DNA from: DASYRM01 sp036004405
GTDB lineage: Bacteria > Acidobacteriota > Vicinamibacteria > Vicinamibacterales > UBA2999
DNA: 13,440 nucleotides
Reading direction: 5' to 3'
Assembly (NCBI GenBank): GCA_036004405.1
Contig: DASYRM010000236.1
Span: 1 to 13,440, forward strand
Part shown: piece by piece, positions 6,940 through 13,440 of the stretch
How the letters are laid out: each line of letters starts with the position of its first letter
Numbering within the stretch: position 1 is the stretch's first letter
Made by a program: the position numbers and the translations under genes
The notes under the pieces: generated by a model
Database searches by the model: none
The model's input: only the letters and a program-made list of their open reading frames with translations
Told to the model about the DNA's origin: nothing

Positions 6940-7875
6940 ATGCCGAACAGGCTCAGCTCGGCCTTGATCGTGTCGCTCGTCGTGGCCATGGCCCAGGCGT
7001 CGGCGCAGCGCGGCCCCGCGCCCGACCCGCTGGTTCGCGAAGGTGTCACCGTCATGCTCGGCCCGCACACCTACGCCATCCCCGACGGCAACGTGCCGCT
7101 GGTCCCCAACATCGGAATCGTGGTCGGCTCCCGAGCCACGCTCGTCATCGACACCGGCCTCGGCCGCCGCAACGGTGAAACGGTGCTGCGCGAAGTGGCG
7201 AAGGTCAGCCGCAACACCGCGCTCTACATCGTCACCACGCACTTTCACGTCGAGCACACCGTGGGCTACGTGGCGTTCCCGCCGTCGGCGCAGTACGTGA
7301 ACTCGACGATCCAGGAGGCCGAATTCGCCGAGGCCGGCCTGCGCCAGGTGGAGACGTTTGGCTCCCGGTCGCCGCTCTCGGCCGAATTGTTGAAGGACGC
7401 CGCGCGGCGGACCGCCGACATCACCTTCGATCGCGACCACGTCCTGGATCTGGGTGGGGTGCGTGTGCGGCTGCTGGTCGTGGGTCCGACCCACACCAAG
7501 GGCGACACCGTGGTGTTCGTCGAAGGCGACGGCGTGCTGTTTGCCGGCGACGTCGTGATGAACCGGTCGTTCGTGGCCGCCAATCAGGGCTCGAGCATCA
7601 AAGCCTGGCTGGCGGCCTTCGATCGGATCGCGGCGATGAAGCCGGGCACCATCGTGCCGGCGCACGGCGACATCGGGCCTGGCACCATCCTGGGCCCGCT
7701 GCAGACCGCCGTCCAACGCATTCAGACGCGCGCGCGGGAATTGAAGGCGCAGGGACGGTCGGCCGACGAGACGGCGTCGATCGTCCAGATGGAGTTCCAG
7801 GCGCAGCAGCCCACCTGGGCGCGTCCCAACGGTGTGGCCGCGCTGGCGCGCTCGGCCTACGCCGAAGCGCCTTGA
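6940..7875 (+). CDS. Exported metallo-beta-lactamase-fold hydrolase
   Basis: The 311-aa product starts at the ATG at 6940, which begins a signal peptide (MPNRLSSALIVSLVVAMAQA, cleavage after ASA). MBL-fold zinc ligands are all present: H101, H103, E105 and H106 in THFHVEHTVG, H185 in GPTHTKGD, D204 in LFAGDVV and H242 in VPAHGD. The usual HxHxDH is HxHxEH here, so the second zinc site carries Glu in place of Asp. The fold covers beta-lactamases, glyoxalases, lactonases and others; nothing here identifies the substrate, and calling it a resistance gene would be unjustified. There is no Shine-Dalgarno site. The TGA stop at 7873-7875 is formed by the first bases of the inverted repeat at 7873-7938. 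It is divergent from the cupin gene and convergent with DUF1552. Confidence 0.9.
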   Translation: MPNRLSSALIVSLVVAMAQASAQRGPAPDPLVREGVTVMLGPHTYAIPDGNVPLVPNIGIVVGSRATLVIDTGLGRRNGETVLREVAKVSRNTALYIVTTHFHVEHTVGYVAFPPSAQYVNSTIQEAEFAEAGLRQVETFGSRSPLSAELLKDAARRTADITFDRDHVLDLGGVRVRLLVVGPTHTKGDTVVFVEGDGVLFAGDVVMNRSFVAANQGSSIKAWLAAFDRIAAMKPGTIVPAHGDIGPGTILGPLQTAVQRIQTRARELKAQGRSADETASIVQMEFQAQQPTWARPNGVAALARSAYAEAP

Positions 7876-7938
7876 TTCGTGGGGGCCACCTTTAGGTGGC
7901 CCGTTGACGGGCCGCCTCAAGGCGGCCCCTACGAATCA
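7873..7938. repeat. Cruciform-type inverted repeat between convergent genes
   Basis: The outer arms are TGATTCGT (7873-7880) and ACGAATCA (7931-7938). Inside are two hairpins: GGGCCACC (7883-7890) with GGTGGCCC (7895-7902), and GGGCCGCC (7909-7916) with GGCGGCCC (7921-7928). The TGA in each outer arm is the stop codon of a flanking gene: MBL on plus, DUF1552 on minus. The second hairpin shares 15/15 bases (7919-7933, minus strand) and 12/12 bases (7906-7917, minus strand) with the repeat at 13140-13217, so it belongs to a dispersed family. It may act as a bidirectional transcription stop, though no T tract is present. Confidence 0.85.
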
Positions 7939-9276
7939 GATCGTCAGCGGCTCGGTGCTGTCGCCGATGCGGTCCACCGGCGCGCCCATCTTGTGGAGCA
8001 TCGCCAGCAGCAGGTTCGACATCGGGGTGTGCGGCGCGTGGCGCAGGTGGCGCCCGCCGGTCAGCCGGCCCGAGGCGCCGCCGGCGAGCAGCACGGGCAG
8101 CGGATCGAAGTTGTGCTCGTTGCCGTCGCTCAGGCTGCTGCCATAGAGAATCATCGAGTGGTCGAGCAGGGTGCCGTCGCCGTCGGGCGTCGCCTTCAGC
8201 CGCTCGAGGAAGTAGCCGAGCATCTTCACGTGGTAGCGGTTGATCACGGCGAACTGATCCATGTTCTTCCGCTCGTTCGAGTGGTGCGAGGCGTTGTGGA
8301 AGCCGTCGCGCACGCCGGTGGCGGCGTAGACGGCGTTGCTGTTCTCGCGGGCGAACATCAGCGTCGAGATGCGCGTCACCTCTGACTTGTAGGCCAGCAC
8401 CTGCAGGTCGAACATCAGCTTCAAGTGGGCTTCGAAGTCGGCGGGAATGCCCACTGGCGCATCGGGCAGATCGAGATTCCGCGACAGCGTGGCGTCCACC
8501 TGCTTGACGCGGCGTTCGATCTCGCGCACTTCGTCGAGGTAGTCACGCAGCCGCTGGCGATCGCCGGCGGGCAGGTCCTTCTCGAGCGACGGCACCTGGC
8601 CGCGAATGGAATCGAGCAGGCTCTTGGCCTGGTTGCGCCGTTCCTGCCGCTGGGCGTCGGTGCTGCCGTCGCCGAACAGCCGCTGAAAGACGATCTGCGG
8701 GTTGTTCTCCATCGGCAGCGGCAGCGAGGCGTTCTTCCACGAGAGCGTGTTGCGATACGCGCAGGTGAAGCCGGCGTCGCCGCAGGTCAGGTTCACCGGC
8801 TCCATCGACAGCTCGATCGACGGCAGCGGCGTGTCCTGCCCGACGTGCTGGGCGGCCAGCTGGTCGACGGTCACACCTACGTGCGCTTCGTTCTTCTTCA
8901 CCGGGTGCGCGCCGCTCAGGAACACGGCGGCCGCGCGCACGTGGTTTTCGGCGCCGCCGGTGTCCTCGCCGGTGGCCGGCGCCACCGGGGCGTGGGCCAG
9001 GTCGCTCACGACCACGAGCCGATCGCGGAACGCTTCGAGCGGCTGCAGGATCTCGGAGAACTGGAACGCGGTGCCCTCGCCGGCCGGCGTCCACTTGTCC
9101 ATCGTGGCGCCGTGCGGGATGTAGATGCAGCCGAGGCGCGTCTTCGGCGCCGCCGCGGTCTGCGCCAGGAGCGTCCCGGCCGGGATCATCGAGTCGAGCA
9201 GCGGCAGCGCCAGCGAGACGCCGGTGCCGCGCAGGAACGTCCGCCGCGAGAGGTGCTTCTTCGTGATAAAACTCAC
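7936..9276 (-). CDS. DUF1552 family protein with Tat signal
   Basis: The 446-aa product starts at a GTG whose last bases overlap the upstream gene's stop (GTGA), with GGGAGGG eight bases upstream inside that gene (9285-9291). A twin-arginine signal is evident (SRRTFLRG, residues 10-17, then VSLALPLLDSM). Family landmarks include CIYIPHGATMDKWTP, the cysteine-containing TCGDAGFTCAYRNTLSW, FHNASHHSNE and the C-terminal MILYGSSLSDGNEHNFDPL with PVLLAGGASG. DUF1552 is related in general plan to DUF1501 (alkaline phosphatase/sulfatase-like exported proteins) and typically occurs next to a DUF1592-type gene, as here. The reaction is unknown. It is the last gene of the ankyrin - DUF1592 - DUF1552 unit. 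Confidence 0.93.
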   Translation of the reverse strand: MSFITKKHLSRRTFLRGTGVSLALPLLDSMIPAGTLLAQTAAAPKTRLGCIYIPHGATMDKWTPAGEGTAFQFSEILQPLEAFRDRLVVVSDLAHAPVAPATGEDTGGAENHVRAAAVFLSGAHPVKKNEAHVGVTVDQLAAQHVGQDTPLPSIELSMEPVNLTCGDAGFTCAYRNTLSWKNASLPLPMENNPQIVFQRLFGDGSTDAQRQERRNQAKSLLDSIRGQVPSLEKDLPAGDRQRLRDYLDEVREIERRVKQVDATLSRNLDLPDAPVGIPADFEAHLKLMFDLQVLAYKSEVTRISTLMFARENSNAVYAATGVRDGFHNASHHSNERKNMDQFAVINRYHVKMLGYFLERLKATPDGDGTLLDHSMILYGSSLSDGNEHNFDPLPVLLAGGASGRLTGGRHLRHAPHTPMSNLLLAMLHKMGAPVDRIGDSTEPLTI

Positions 9277-11597
9277 GGCTCCGACCCTCCCTCGTACCGG
9301 CGCAACTGAAACGGCGTGCTCTTCACGATGCCCGTCACGAGCGCCGAAAACCGGTTGCCATCCTTCGCCGCGTCGCGCGCGATGGCGCGGACGGCCGGCA
9401 TGTCCCAGTACTCGACCCGCCGCCCCAGCGCGTAGGTTAGCAGCTTCTCGGCGGCCGCCGCGACGAAGGCGTCGTGCCGGTCGAGCAGCGCCTTCCGCAG
9501 GCTCGACGGGCCATCGAGGGGCGTGCCGTCCACGAGCTTACCCGCGGCATTGACCGGCACACCCTCGTCGGTGTCGCGCAGTTTCCCAACCAAGTCGAAC
9601 GGCTCGAGCGAGAAGCCGATCGGGTCCATCACGGCGTGGCACGCCGCGCAGCTCGGGTTGGCGCGGTGCTGCTCGAGCCGTTGCCGGACAGAGGTGGGCG
9701 TGGCGCCGTGGGCCACCGACTTCTCCAGGTTGGTCTCCACGCCCGGCGGCGGCGACGGCACCGGGGCGCCGAGCAGGTTCTCGAGAATCCACTTACCCCG
9801 CTTCACGGGCGAGGTGCGGTTGCCGGCCGAGGTCACCGTGAGGAAACTGCCCTGGCCGAGCAGACCGCGCCGCGGTCCGTCGCTCAGCTCGATGCGGCGG
9901 AACCGGCTACCGCGGACGTTCGGGATCCCGTAGTGGCGCGCCAGCCGCTCGTCCACGAACGTGTAGTCGGCGTCGATGAGGTCCAGGATGCTGCGATCGT
10001 CGTGGACGATCGTCTCGAACAGGAGCTCGGTCTCGCGCTTGAACGAGTAGCGCAGGTTGCCGTCGAGCTCCTTGGTGCCCACCGAGACGTCGTCGAGCTG
10101 ACGCAGCTGCAGCCACTGCCCGGACAGGTTGTCCACCAGGGCATCGGCGCGCGGGTCCGTCAACATGCGCCGCGTCTGCTGCGCGAGCACCGTGGCGTCC
10201 GAGAGGCGCCCCTTGGCCGCGAGGCCGAGAAGCTCGTCGTCGGGGATGCTGCTCCAGAGGAAGAAGGAGAGCCGCGACGCCAGCTCGAAGTCGCTGATCC
10301 GATAGACCCGCTCTGACAGGGGCTTGCCCGCCGTAGCCTCGGCGAAGGCGGGCTGCTTTTCGAAGCGGTAGACGAACTGTGGATCCACCAGGATCCGCGC
10401 CAGCGCGTACTGGATGCCGGCCTCGAACCCGCGCAGCTCGTGCCCCGACCTGTAGAACCCGAGCAGCAGGTCGATGCTGGGATCCTTCTCGCTCACCGGC
10501 CGCCGCATCGCCCGCGTGGCCAGCGAGGCGAGGATGCGTCGCGCACATGGGAGCTCTTCGGGAGCCGCCTTGGGAGTGCACAGGAAGATGCGCCGGCGGC
10601 TTGGCGTGTCGCCAGGGCCGGTGGCGTTGATCGGTCCGTTGATGCCGAGGCTGTTGACGCCCGCCGTGCTCGCCAGCTCGGAGAAGAGATCGTCCACGCC
10701 GCGCGGGTTCGACTTGCGGACGACGGCGACGCCGATCGCGTGCGGTCCGGCGGGCACCTTCAGCTTGATGCCGCCGCGCGGCGGCGTACGGCCCACCATC
10801 TGCACGCGCTGGCCGTCGAGCGTGATCTCCACGTCGTCGTCGCCGCCGACGGCCGGCAGGCCGAAGAACCCGCCGCCGGCCCGTCCCACGCGGAACTCGT
10901 ACTCCGCGTCGAGCGGGAAGACGTGCGTTACGAGCAGCCCGCCGCGCGTGCCGAGCGGCAGCCCTTCGCGCTGCGTCGCCTGCGACATGCCGCGCGGCGC
11001 CTGGTAGGTGGTGAGGTCGGTGCTGATGGTCGGATCGCCCACCGCCAGGCGGGAGATCCGGGCGGCGGCCGAGACGTACGCCTGCATCAGCGCCGGCGAC
11101 ACCCCGAGCGCGCTGGCGATGTTGTCGAAGCCTTCGCTGGAGTCGTCGCCCGGCAGGAGCGCCGTGGCATCGACCGGCAGTTCGAGCAGATCACGAATGG
11201 CGTTGGCGTATTCGGCGCGGTTCAGCCGGTGCAGCGGTGGGGCGCCGGGATTGGGCGCCGCGGCTGCCGCGCGATCGATGGCCGCCTCCACCGTGGCGGC
11301 GAGGCCGTCCAGCGCCGCGCGCTCCGGTCGTGGCGCGTTGGCCGGCGGCATCATGCCGGTGCGCACCTTGCGCACCACCTTTTCCCAGATCTGCGGCTGC
11401 TGACCGGACTGCGCCACGGCCAGCCCCTCGAGCACGAGCCCGCCGGTTTTCAGGCGGGCGCTGTGACAGGTGACGCAGTAGCGGTTCACGACGGCCTGCC
11501 CGCTTTCGCCCTCCAGGCTTCGGCGCGACGAGCTTGTTTGTGCCTGGACGCTCGAGATTCCGCAGAGAAGCAGCAGGGCAGCTGCGGCAGTCCTCAC
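9273..11597 (-). CDS. Di-haem DUF1587/1595/1592/1588/1585 protein (planctomycete-type cytochrome family)
   Basis: The 774-aa product starts at the GTG at 11597, which overlaps the ankyrin gene's TGA (GTGA); no ribosome site is visible, so translational coupling is likely. A Sec signal peptide follows (VRTAAAALLLLCGISSVQA). Two haem-c motifs are present: CVTCH (41-45) in an N-terminal cytochrome-like segment and CAACH (650-654) near the C-terminus. Between them come DUF1587 (HRLNRAEYANAIRDLL), a beta-rich region, DUF1595 (ILASLATRAMRRPVSEKD), DUF1592 (RISDFELASRLSFFLWSSIP), DUF1588 (RGLLGQGSFLTVTSAGNRTS) and finally DUF1585 (LLTYALGRRVEYWD). The family is abundant in Planctomycetes, Myxobacteria and Acidobacteriota; its role is unproven, probably periplasmic electron transfer coupled to an unknown reaction. 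Residues 416-424 (PAFAEATAG), between DUF1595 and DUF1592, are encoded by a palindromic repeat inserted in frame. The stop overlaps the DUF1552 start. Confidence 0.94.
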   Translation of the reverse strand: MRTAAAALLLLCGISSVQAQTSSSRRSLEGESGQAVVNRYCVTCHSARLKTGGLVLEGLAVAQSGQQPQIWEKVVRKVRTGMMPPANAPRPERAALDGLAATVEAAIDRAAAAAPNPGAPPLHRLNRAEYANAIRDLLELPVDATALLPGDDSSEGFDNIASALGVSPALMQAYVSAAARISRLAVGDPTISTDLTTYQAPRGMSQATQREGLPLGTRGGLLVTHVFPLDAEYEFRVGRAGGGFFGLPAVGGDDDVEITLDGQRVQMVGRTPPRGGIKLKVPAGPHAIGVAVVRKSNPRGVDDLFSELASTAGVNSLGINGPINATGPGDTPSRRRIFLCTPKAAPEELPCARRILASLATRAMRRPVSEKDPSIDLLLGFYRSGHELRGFEAGIQYALARILVDPQFVYRFEKQPAFAEATAGKPLSERVYRISDFELASRLSFFLWSSIPDDELLGLAAKGRLSDATVLAQQTRRMLTDPRADALVDNLSGQWLQLRQLDDVSVGTKELDGNLRYSFKRETELLFETIVHDDRSILDLIDADYTFVDERLARHYGIPNVRGSRFRRIELSDGPRRGLLGQGSFLTVTSAGNRTSPVKRGKWILENLLGAPVPSPPPGVETNLEKSVAHGATPTSVRQRLEQHRANPSCAACHAVMDPIGFSLEPFDLVGKLRDTDEGVPVNAAGKLVDGTPLDGPSSLRKALLDRHDAFVAAAAEKLLTYALGRRVEYWDMPAVRAIARDAAKDGNRFSALVTGIVKSTPFQLRRYEGGSEP
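10328..10351 (-). repeat. 24-bp palindromic module inserted in frame in the DUF1592-type gene
   Basis: Read on the minus strand it begins CCGCCTTCGCC and ends CTACGGCGG. It matches the module at 13155-13178 at 22 of 24 positions and encodes part of PAFAEATAG. Arms CCGCC/GGCGG form the palindrome. It does not change the frame of the gene. Confidence 0.85.
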
Positions 11598-13126
11598 GGT
11601 TTTGCGCCCAGCTTCTCGAGCAGCGCGATCGTGGCGGGCTTCTTCTCCGCGCCCACCGCGGCCAGGAACACGCCCTCGGCCCAGCGCAGCGCCGTGCGCC
11701 CTTCCTTGTCCTTCACGTCCAGCCGCGCCCCGCGCTTCACGAGCAGATCGATGATGTCGTTCGAGCCGCGGTTCACGGCGCCGAGCAGGGCGGTCAGCCC
11801 CATGGAGTTGCTGGCGTTGACGTCGGCGCCCAGCTCGAGGCACAGCGCCACCGCGTCGTAGCGCGCCTGCAGCGACTCGGTGTAGGTCTGCGCCACCACC
11901 CAGTTGACGCCGGCGGCCGCCATGAGCGGTGTGGTGCCCGCGAGCGTCGGCAGGTTGGGGTCGGCGCCGCGGGAGACGAGCAGCTTCATCGTCGTGGTGT
12001 CGCCCGACAGCGCCGCGCGCAGGAACGGCGTCTGGCCCGTGAAGTCCACCCACGACACGTCGTTCAGCGAATAGAGCCAGCGGCGCGGCGGCGGCAGCTC
12101 GCGGGTGCGCGCGTTGACGTTGGCGCCCTTGTCGATGAGCAGCCGGATCAGGTCCAGGAACGGCGGCCGGTCCACGCCGTTGTCGGTCGGCGAGTCCTGG
12201 TCGTTGTTGTTCATGTCCAGATTGCGGTACTCGACCGCGGCCCAGAGCGGTGTGCGCCCCCAGAAGTCGTCGGCGTTGACGTTGGCGCCGCGTTCGATCA
12301 ACAGACGGGCGACCGCGATCTGACCGTTGAGCGCGGCCATCAGCAGCGGCCGGATGGCGTTGGCGTCGCCGAGCTCGAGGTCGGCACCAGCGGCCACGAG
12401 GAGCCGGGCGGGCTCGAGCTTGCCGTCGCGCGCCGCGTAGAGCAGCGGCGTCATGCCGCCTTTGATTTCGGCGCGCCGGCCGCGATCCGGCAGGCCGCCG
12501 CGGTTGATCCCCACGCCCTCGGACCCGCAGCCGGTGCCTTTGCAGGGCGGCACGAATTTCGGGGTCGGGCCCTTGCGCGTCTGCACGTTCACCGAGGCGC
12601 CGGCTTTCAGCAGGACCTCCACCGCCGCCGCGTGATCCTCGCGCACGGCGATCATCAAGGCGGTCTGCTGGAATTCGGGCTCGCGCGCATCCACCGTCGC
12701 GCCGCGCTCGATGAGCAGCCGCATCGCCGGCACTGCGCCGGTGCGGGTGGCGGTCATGAGCGCCGTTTCGCCCCCCGGGTCCGTGGCGTTGGGATCGGCG
12801 CCGGCGTCGAGGAGCCGCTGGATCAGCGGAGCGCTGCCATTGAGGCTGGCCAGGTAGATCGGCGTGATGCCGTAGCGGTCCTTCGCTGACGCGCTGGCGC
12901 CCGCCTTCAGCAGGGCGTCGGCGACGTCGAGCCGGTCGGCGTTCACGGCGGCGTGGAGCGCCGTCAGGCCGTCCTCGCGCGCCGCGTTGAGGTCGGCCTT
13001 CTGTCCGATCAGCGTCCGCACCGCCGCCAGGTCACCTCGTTCGGCGGCATCCACGAGCGGCACACGTCCGGCGGCCTCGGCTGGGCCGGCCGCGAGCAAC
13101 ACCGCGATCAGAACGCGCGCGAACAT
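11594..13126 (-). CDS. Exported ankyrin-repeat protein
   Basis: The 510-aa product has a Sec signal peptide (MFARVLIAVLLAAGPAEAA) and then about ten to twelve ankyrin repeats of the form DGLTALHAAVNADRLDVADA, ending near residue 490. Repeats mostly end in the pattern LLxxGAxxN. Two loops interrupt the array: residues ~184-224 with a CKGTGC pair (C195, C200) that could form a disulfide outside the cytoplasm, and a polar loop near 290-310 (MNNNDQDSPTDNG). Ankyrin arrays bind other proteins; here the partner is probably the product of the next gene, with which it overlaps by four bases (GTGA). It is the first gene of that unit. There is no ribosome site before the ATG; a TAGAAT box six bases upstream suggests a leaderless transcript. 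Confidence 0.93.
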   Translation of the reverse strand: MFARVLIAVLLAAGPAEAAGRVPLVDAAERGDLAAVRTLIGQKADLNAAREDGLTALHAAVNADRLDVADALLKAGASASAKDRYGITPIYLASLNGSAPLIQRLLDAGADPNATDPGGETALMTATRTGAVPAMRLLIERGATVDAREPEFQQTALMIAVREDHAAAVEVLLKAGASVNVQTRKGPTPKFVPPCKGTGCGSEGVGINRGGLPDRGRRAEIKGGMTPLLYAARDGKLEPARLLVAAGADLELGDANAIRPLLMAALNGQIAVARLLIERGANVNADDFWGRTPLWAAVEYRNLDMNNNDQDSPTDNGVDRPPFLDLIRLLIDKGANVNARTRELPPPRRWLYSLNDVSWVDFTGQTPFLRAALSGDTTTMKLLVSRGADPNLPTLAGTTPLMAAAGVNWVVAQTYTESLQARYDAVALCLELGADVNASNSMGLTALLGAVNRGSNDIIDLLVKRGARLDVKDKEGRTALRWAEGVFLAAVGAEKKPATIALLEKLGAKP

Positions 13127-13132
13127 GCGCGA

Positions 13133-13138
13133 ATTCTA
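13133..13138 (-). promoter_or_regulatory. Candidate -10 box (TAGAAT) for the ankyrin-DUF1592-DUF1552 unit
   Basis: On the minus strand TAGAAT ends six bases before the ankyrin ATG, so the transcript would begin at about the A of the ATG. No Shine-Dalgarno sequence is present. The -35 position would fall inside the repeat that starts at 13140, where no TTGACA-like hexamer is seen. Confidence 0.45.
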
Positions 13139-13139
13139 A

Positions 13140-13217
13140 CGTAGGGGCCGCCTTCCGCCTTCGCCAAGGCTATGGCGGACCACCGTAGCTTTAGCGGAGG
13201 TGGTCAGGCGGCCCGTC
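13140..13217. repeat. Composite nested palindromic repeat
   Basis: The outer hairpin is CGTAGGGGCCGCCTT (13140-13154) and AGGCGGCCCGTC (13206-13217), both identical to the repeat near 7906-7933. There the two parts are one base apart; here they are separated by 51 bases that hold two 24-bp palindromic modules, one on plus (13155-13178) and one on minus (13180-13203). The modules agree at 18 of 24 positions, and one stem pair differs by a compensating change (G-C against A-T). The element fills most of the gap between the ankyrin promoter and the end of the LytTR gene. Confidence 0.88.
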
Positions 13218-13221
13218 CCGG

Positions 13222-13440
13222 TTAGAGGAGCGAGCTCAGCCGCGCGTACCCGGCCCGGCTCACCGGCAGGCGCCGGCCGTCGGTGAGCACCGCCACCCGA
13301 TTCTCCCGCTCATCCTGGTCGACCCGTGCCAGCCGCGACAGGTTGAGCAGGTAGGAGCGGTGGATCCGCACGAACACCGCCGGGTCGAGCGCGGCTTCCG
13401 TTTCGGCCAGCGTCTGCTCCTTCAGGAAGTCCTTGCCTTC
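13222..13440 (-). CDS. LytTR-type response regulator, C-terminal end (start outside window)
   Basis: The last 72 residues before TAA (13222-13224) form most of a LytTR DNA-binding domain: EGKDFLKEQTLAETEAALDP, then FVRIHRSYLLNLSRLARV, then the ending LTDGRRLPVSRAGYARL. In LytR/AlgR-type regulators this domain follows a receiver domain, which would lie beyond base 13440. LytTR proteins bind short direct repeats in promoters, often controlling envelope or surface genes. The gene lies upstream of the ankyrin gene on the same strand, 95 bp before its ATG, separated by the composite repeat, so it is probably a separate transcript. Whether it controls the ankyrin unit is not known. The protein is too truncated to assign to a specific system. 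Confidence 0.9.
   Translation of the reverse strand, partial: EGKDFLKEQTLAETEAALDPAVFVRIHRSYLLNLSRLARVDQDERENRVAVLTDGRRLPVSRAGYARLSSLL

Noticed and set aside
6940..7875. Annotating the MBL-fold gene as a beta-lactamase resistance gene
   Set aside because: The fold is shared by many hydrolases, the second zinc site is atypical, and there is no resistance context.
6880..7920. Long minus-strand open frame continuing upstream of the cupin gene
   Set aside because: It is antisense to the MBL gene, which has all zinc ligands and a signal peptide; the added residues are Arg/Gly/His-rich antisense sequence, and the cupin has its own ribosome site and signal peptide at 6879.
7883..7928. CRISPR array or tRNA-like cloverleaf at the convergent junction
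   Set aside because: There are only two hairpins, no evenly spaced repeats with unique spacers, no anticodon arm or CCA-ready acceptor, and the sequence recurs as an intergenic repeat.
8425..9309. Plus-strand open frames opposite DUF1552 and the DUF1592-type gene
   Set aside because: Antisense frames rich in Arg, His and Val with no domains; the opposite strand encodes conserved proteins.
11598..12053. 152-codon N-terminal extension of the DUF1592-type protein
   Set aside because: The extension lies in the ankyrin coding sequence in another frame, is Arg/Gly/Ala-rich without motifs, and would bury the clear signal peptide that begins at 11597.

Overview
The window is GC-rich and most of it codes for exported proteins of little-studied bacterial families: DUF1800, DUF1501, DUF1552, a DUF1587/1595/1592/1588/1585 protein with two haem-c motifs, ankyrin repeats, an exported metallo-beta-lactamase-fold protein and a YXWGXW-repeat protein. 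This set, together with a LytTR regulator and short GC-rich palindromic repeats between genes, suggests a chromosome of an Acidobacteriota of the Vicinamibacteria type. That placement is inferred from gene content only.

Layout. (1) Bases 1-2652 form an Rhs locus: the 3' end of an RHS/YD-repeat gene with its core signature and a 150-residue variable tip, an unrecognised small gene in the usual immunity position, an IS3-type transposase remnant with a recognisable left end, and the orphan 3' end of another gene. The putative immunity gene is about 50% GC, against about 70-75% in the rest of the window. (2) Bases 2659-5736, minus strand: DUF1501 followed 15 bp later by DUF1800, a classic pair. 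(3) Bases 5924-6383, plus strand: a small exported YXW-repeat protein with a near-perfect terminator. (4) Bases 6388-7875: an exported cupin and an exported MBL-fold protein, divergent from a 60-bp promoter region. (5) A cruciform-like repeat at 7873-7938 supplies the stop codons of both convergent genes flanking it. (6) Bases 7936-13126, minus strand: ankyrin protein, then the di-haem DUF1592-type protein, then DUF1552. The genes are joined by two GTGA start/stop overlaps and probably form one operon. (7) A composite palindromic repeat at 13140-13217, then the 3' end of a LytTR-type response regulator on the minus strand.

How the genes may work together. DUF1501/DUF1800 and DUF1552/DUF1592 are two parallel pairs. 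Each combines a Tat-exported protein of alkaline-phosphatase/sulfatase-like type (DUF1501, DUF1552) with a large partner, and the second pair also has exported ankyrin repeats and c-type haems. Their biochemical role is not established. The layout suggests an envelope or periplasmic system acting on an unknown substrate.

The most unusual DNA-level finding is a 24-bp palindromic module present three times: twice, in opposite orientations, inside the loop of a larger intergenic repeat, and once inserted in frame in the DUF1592-type gene, where it encodes PAFAEATAG.
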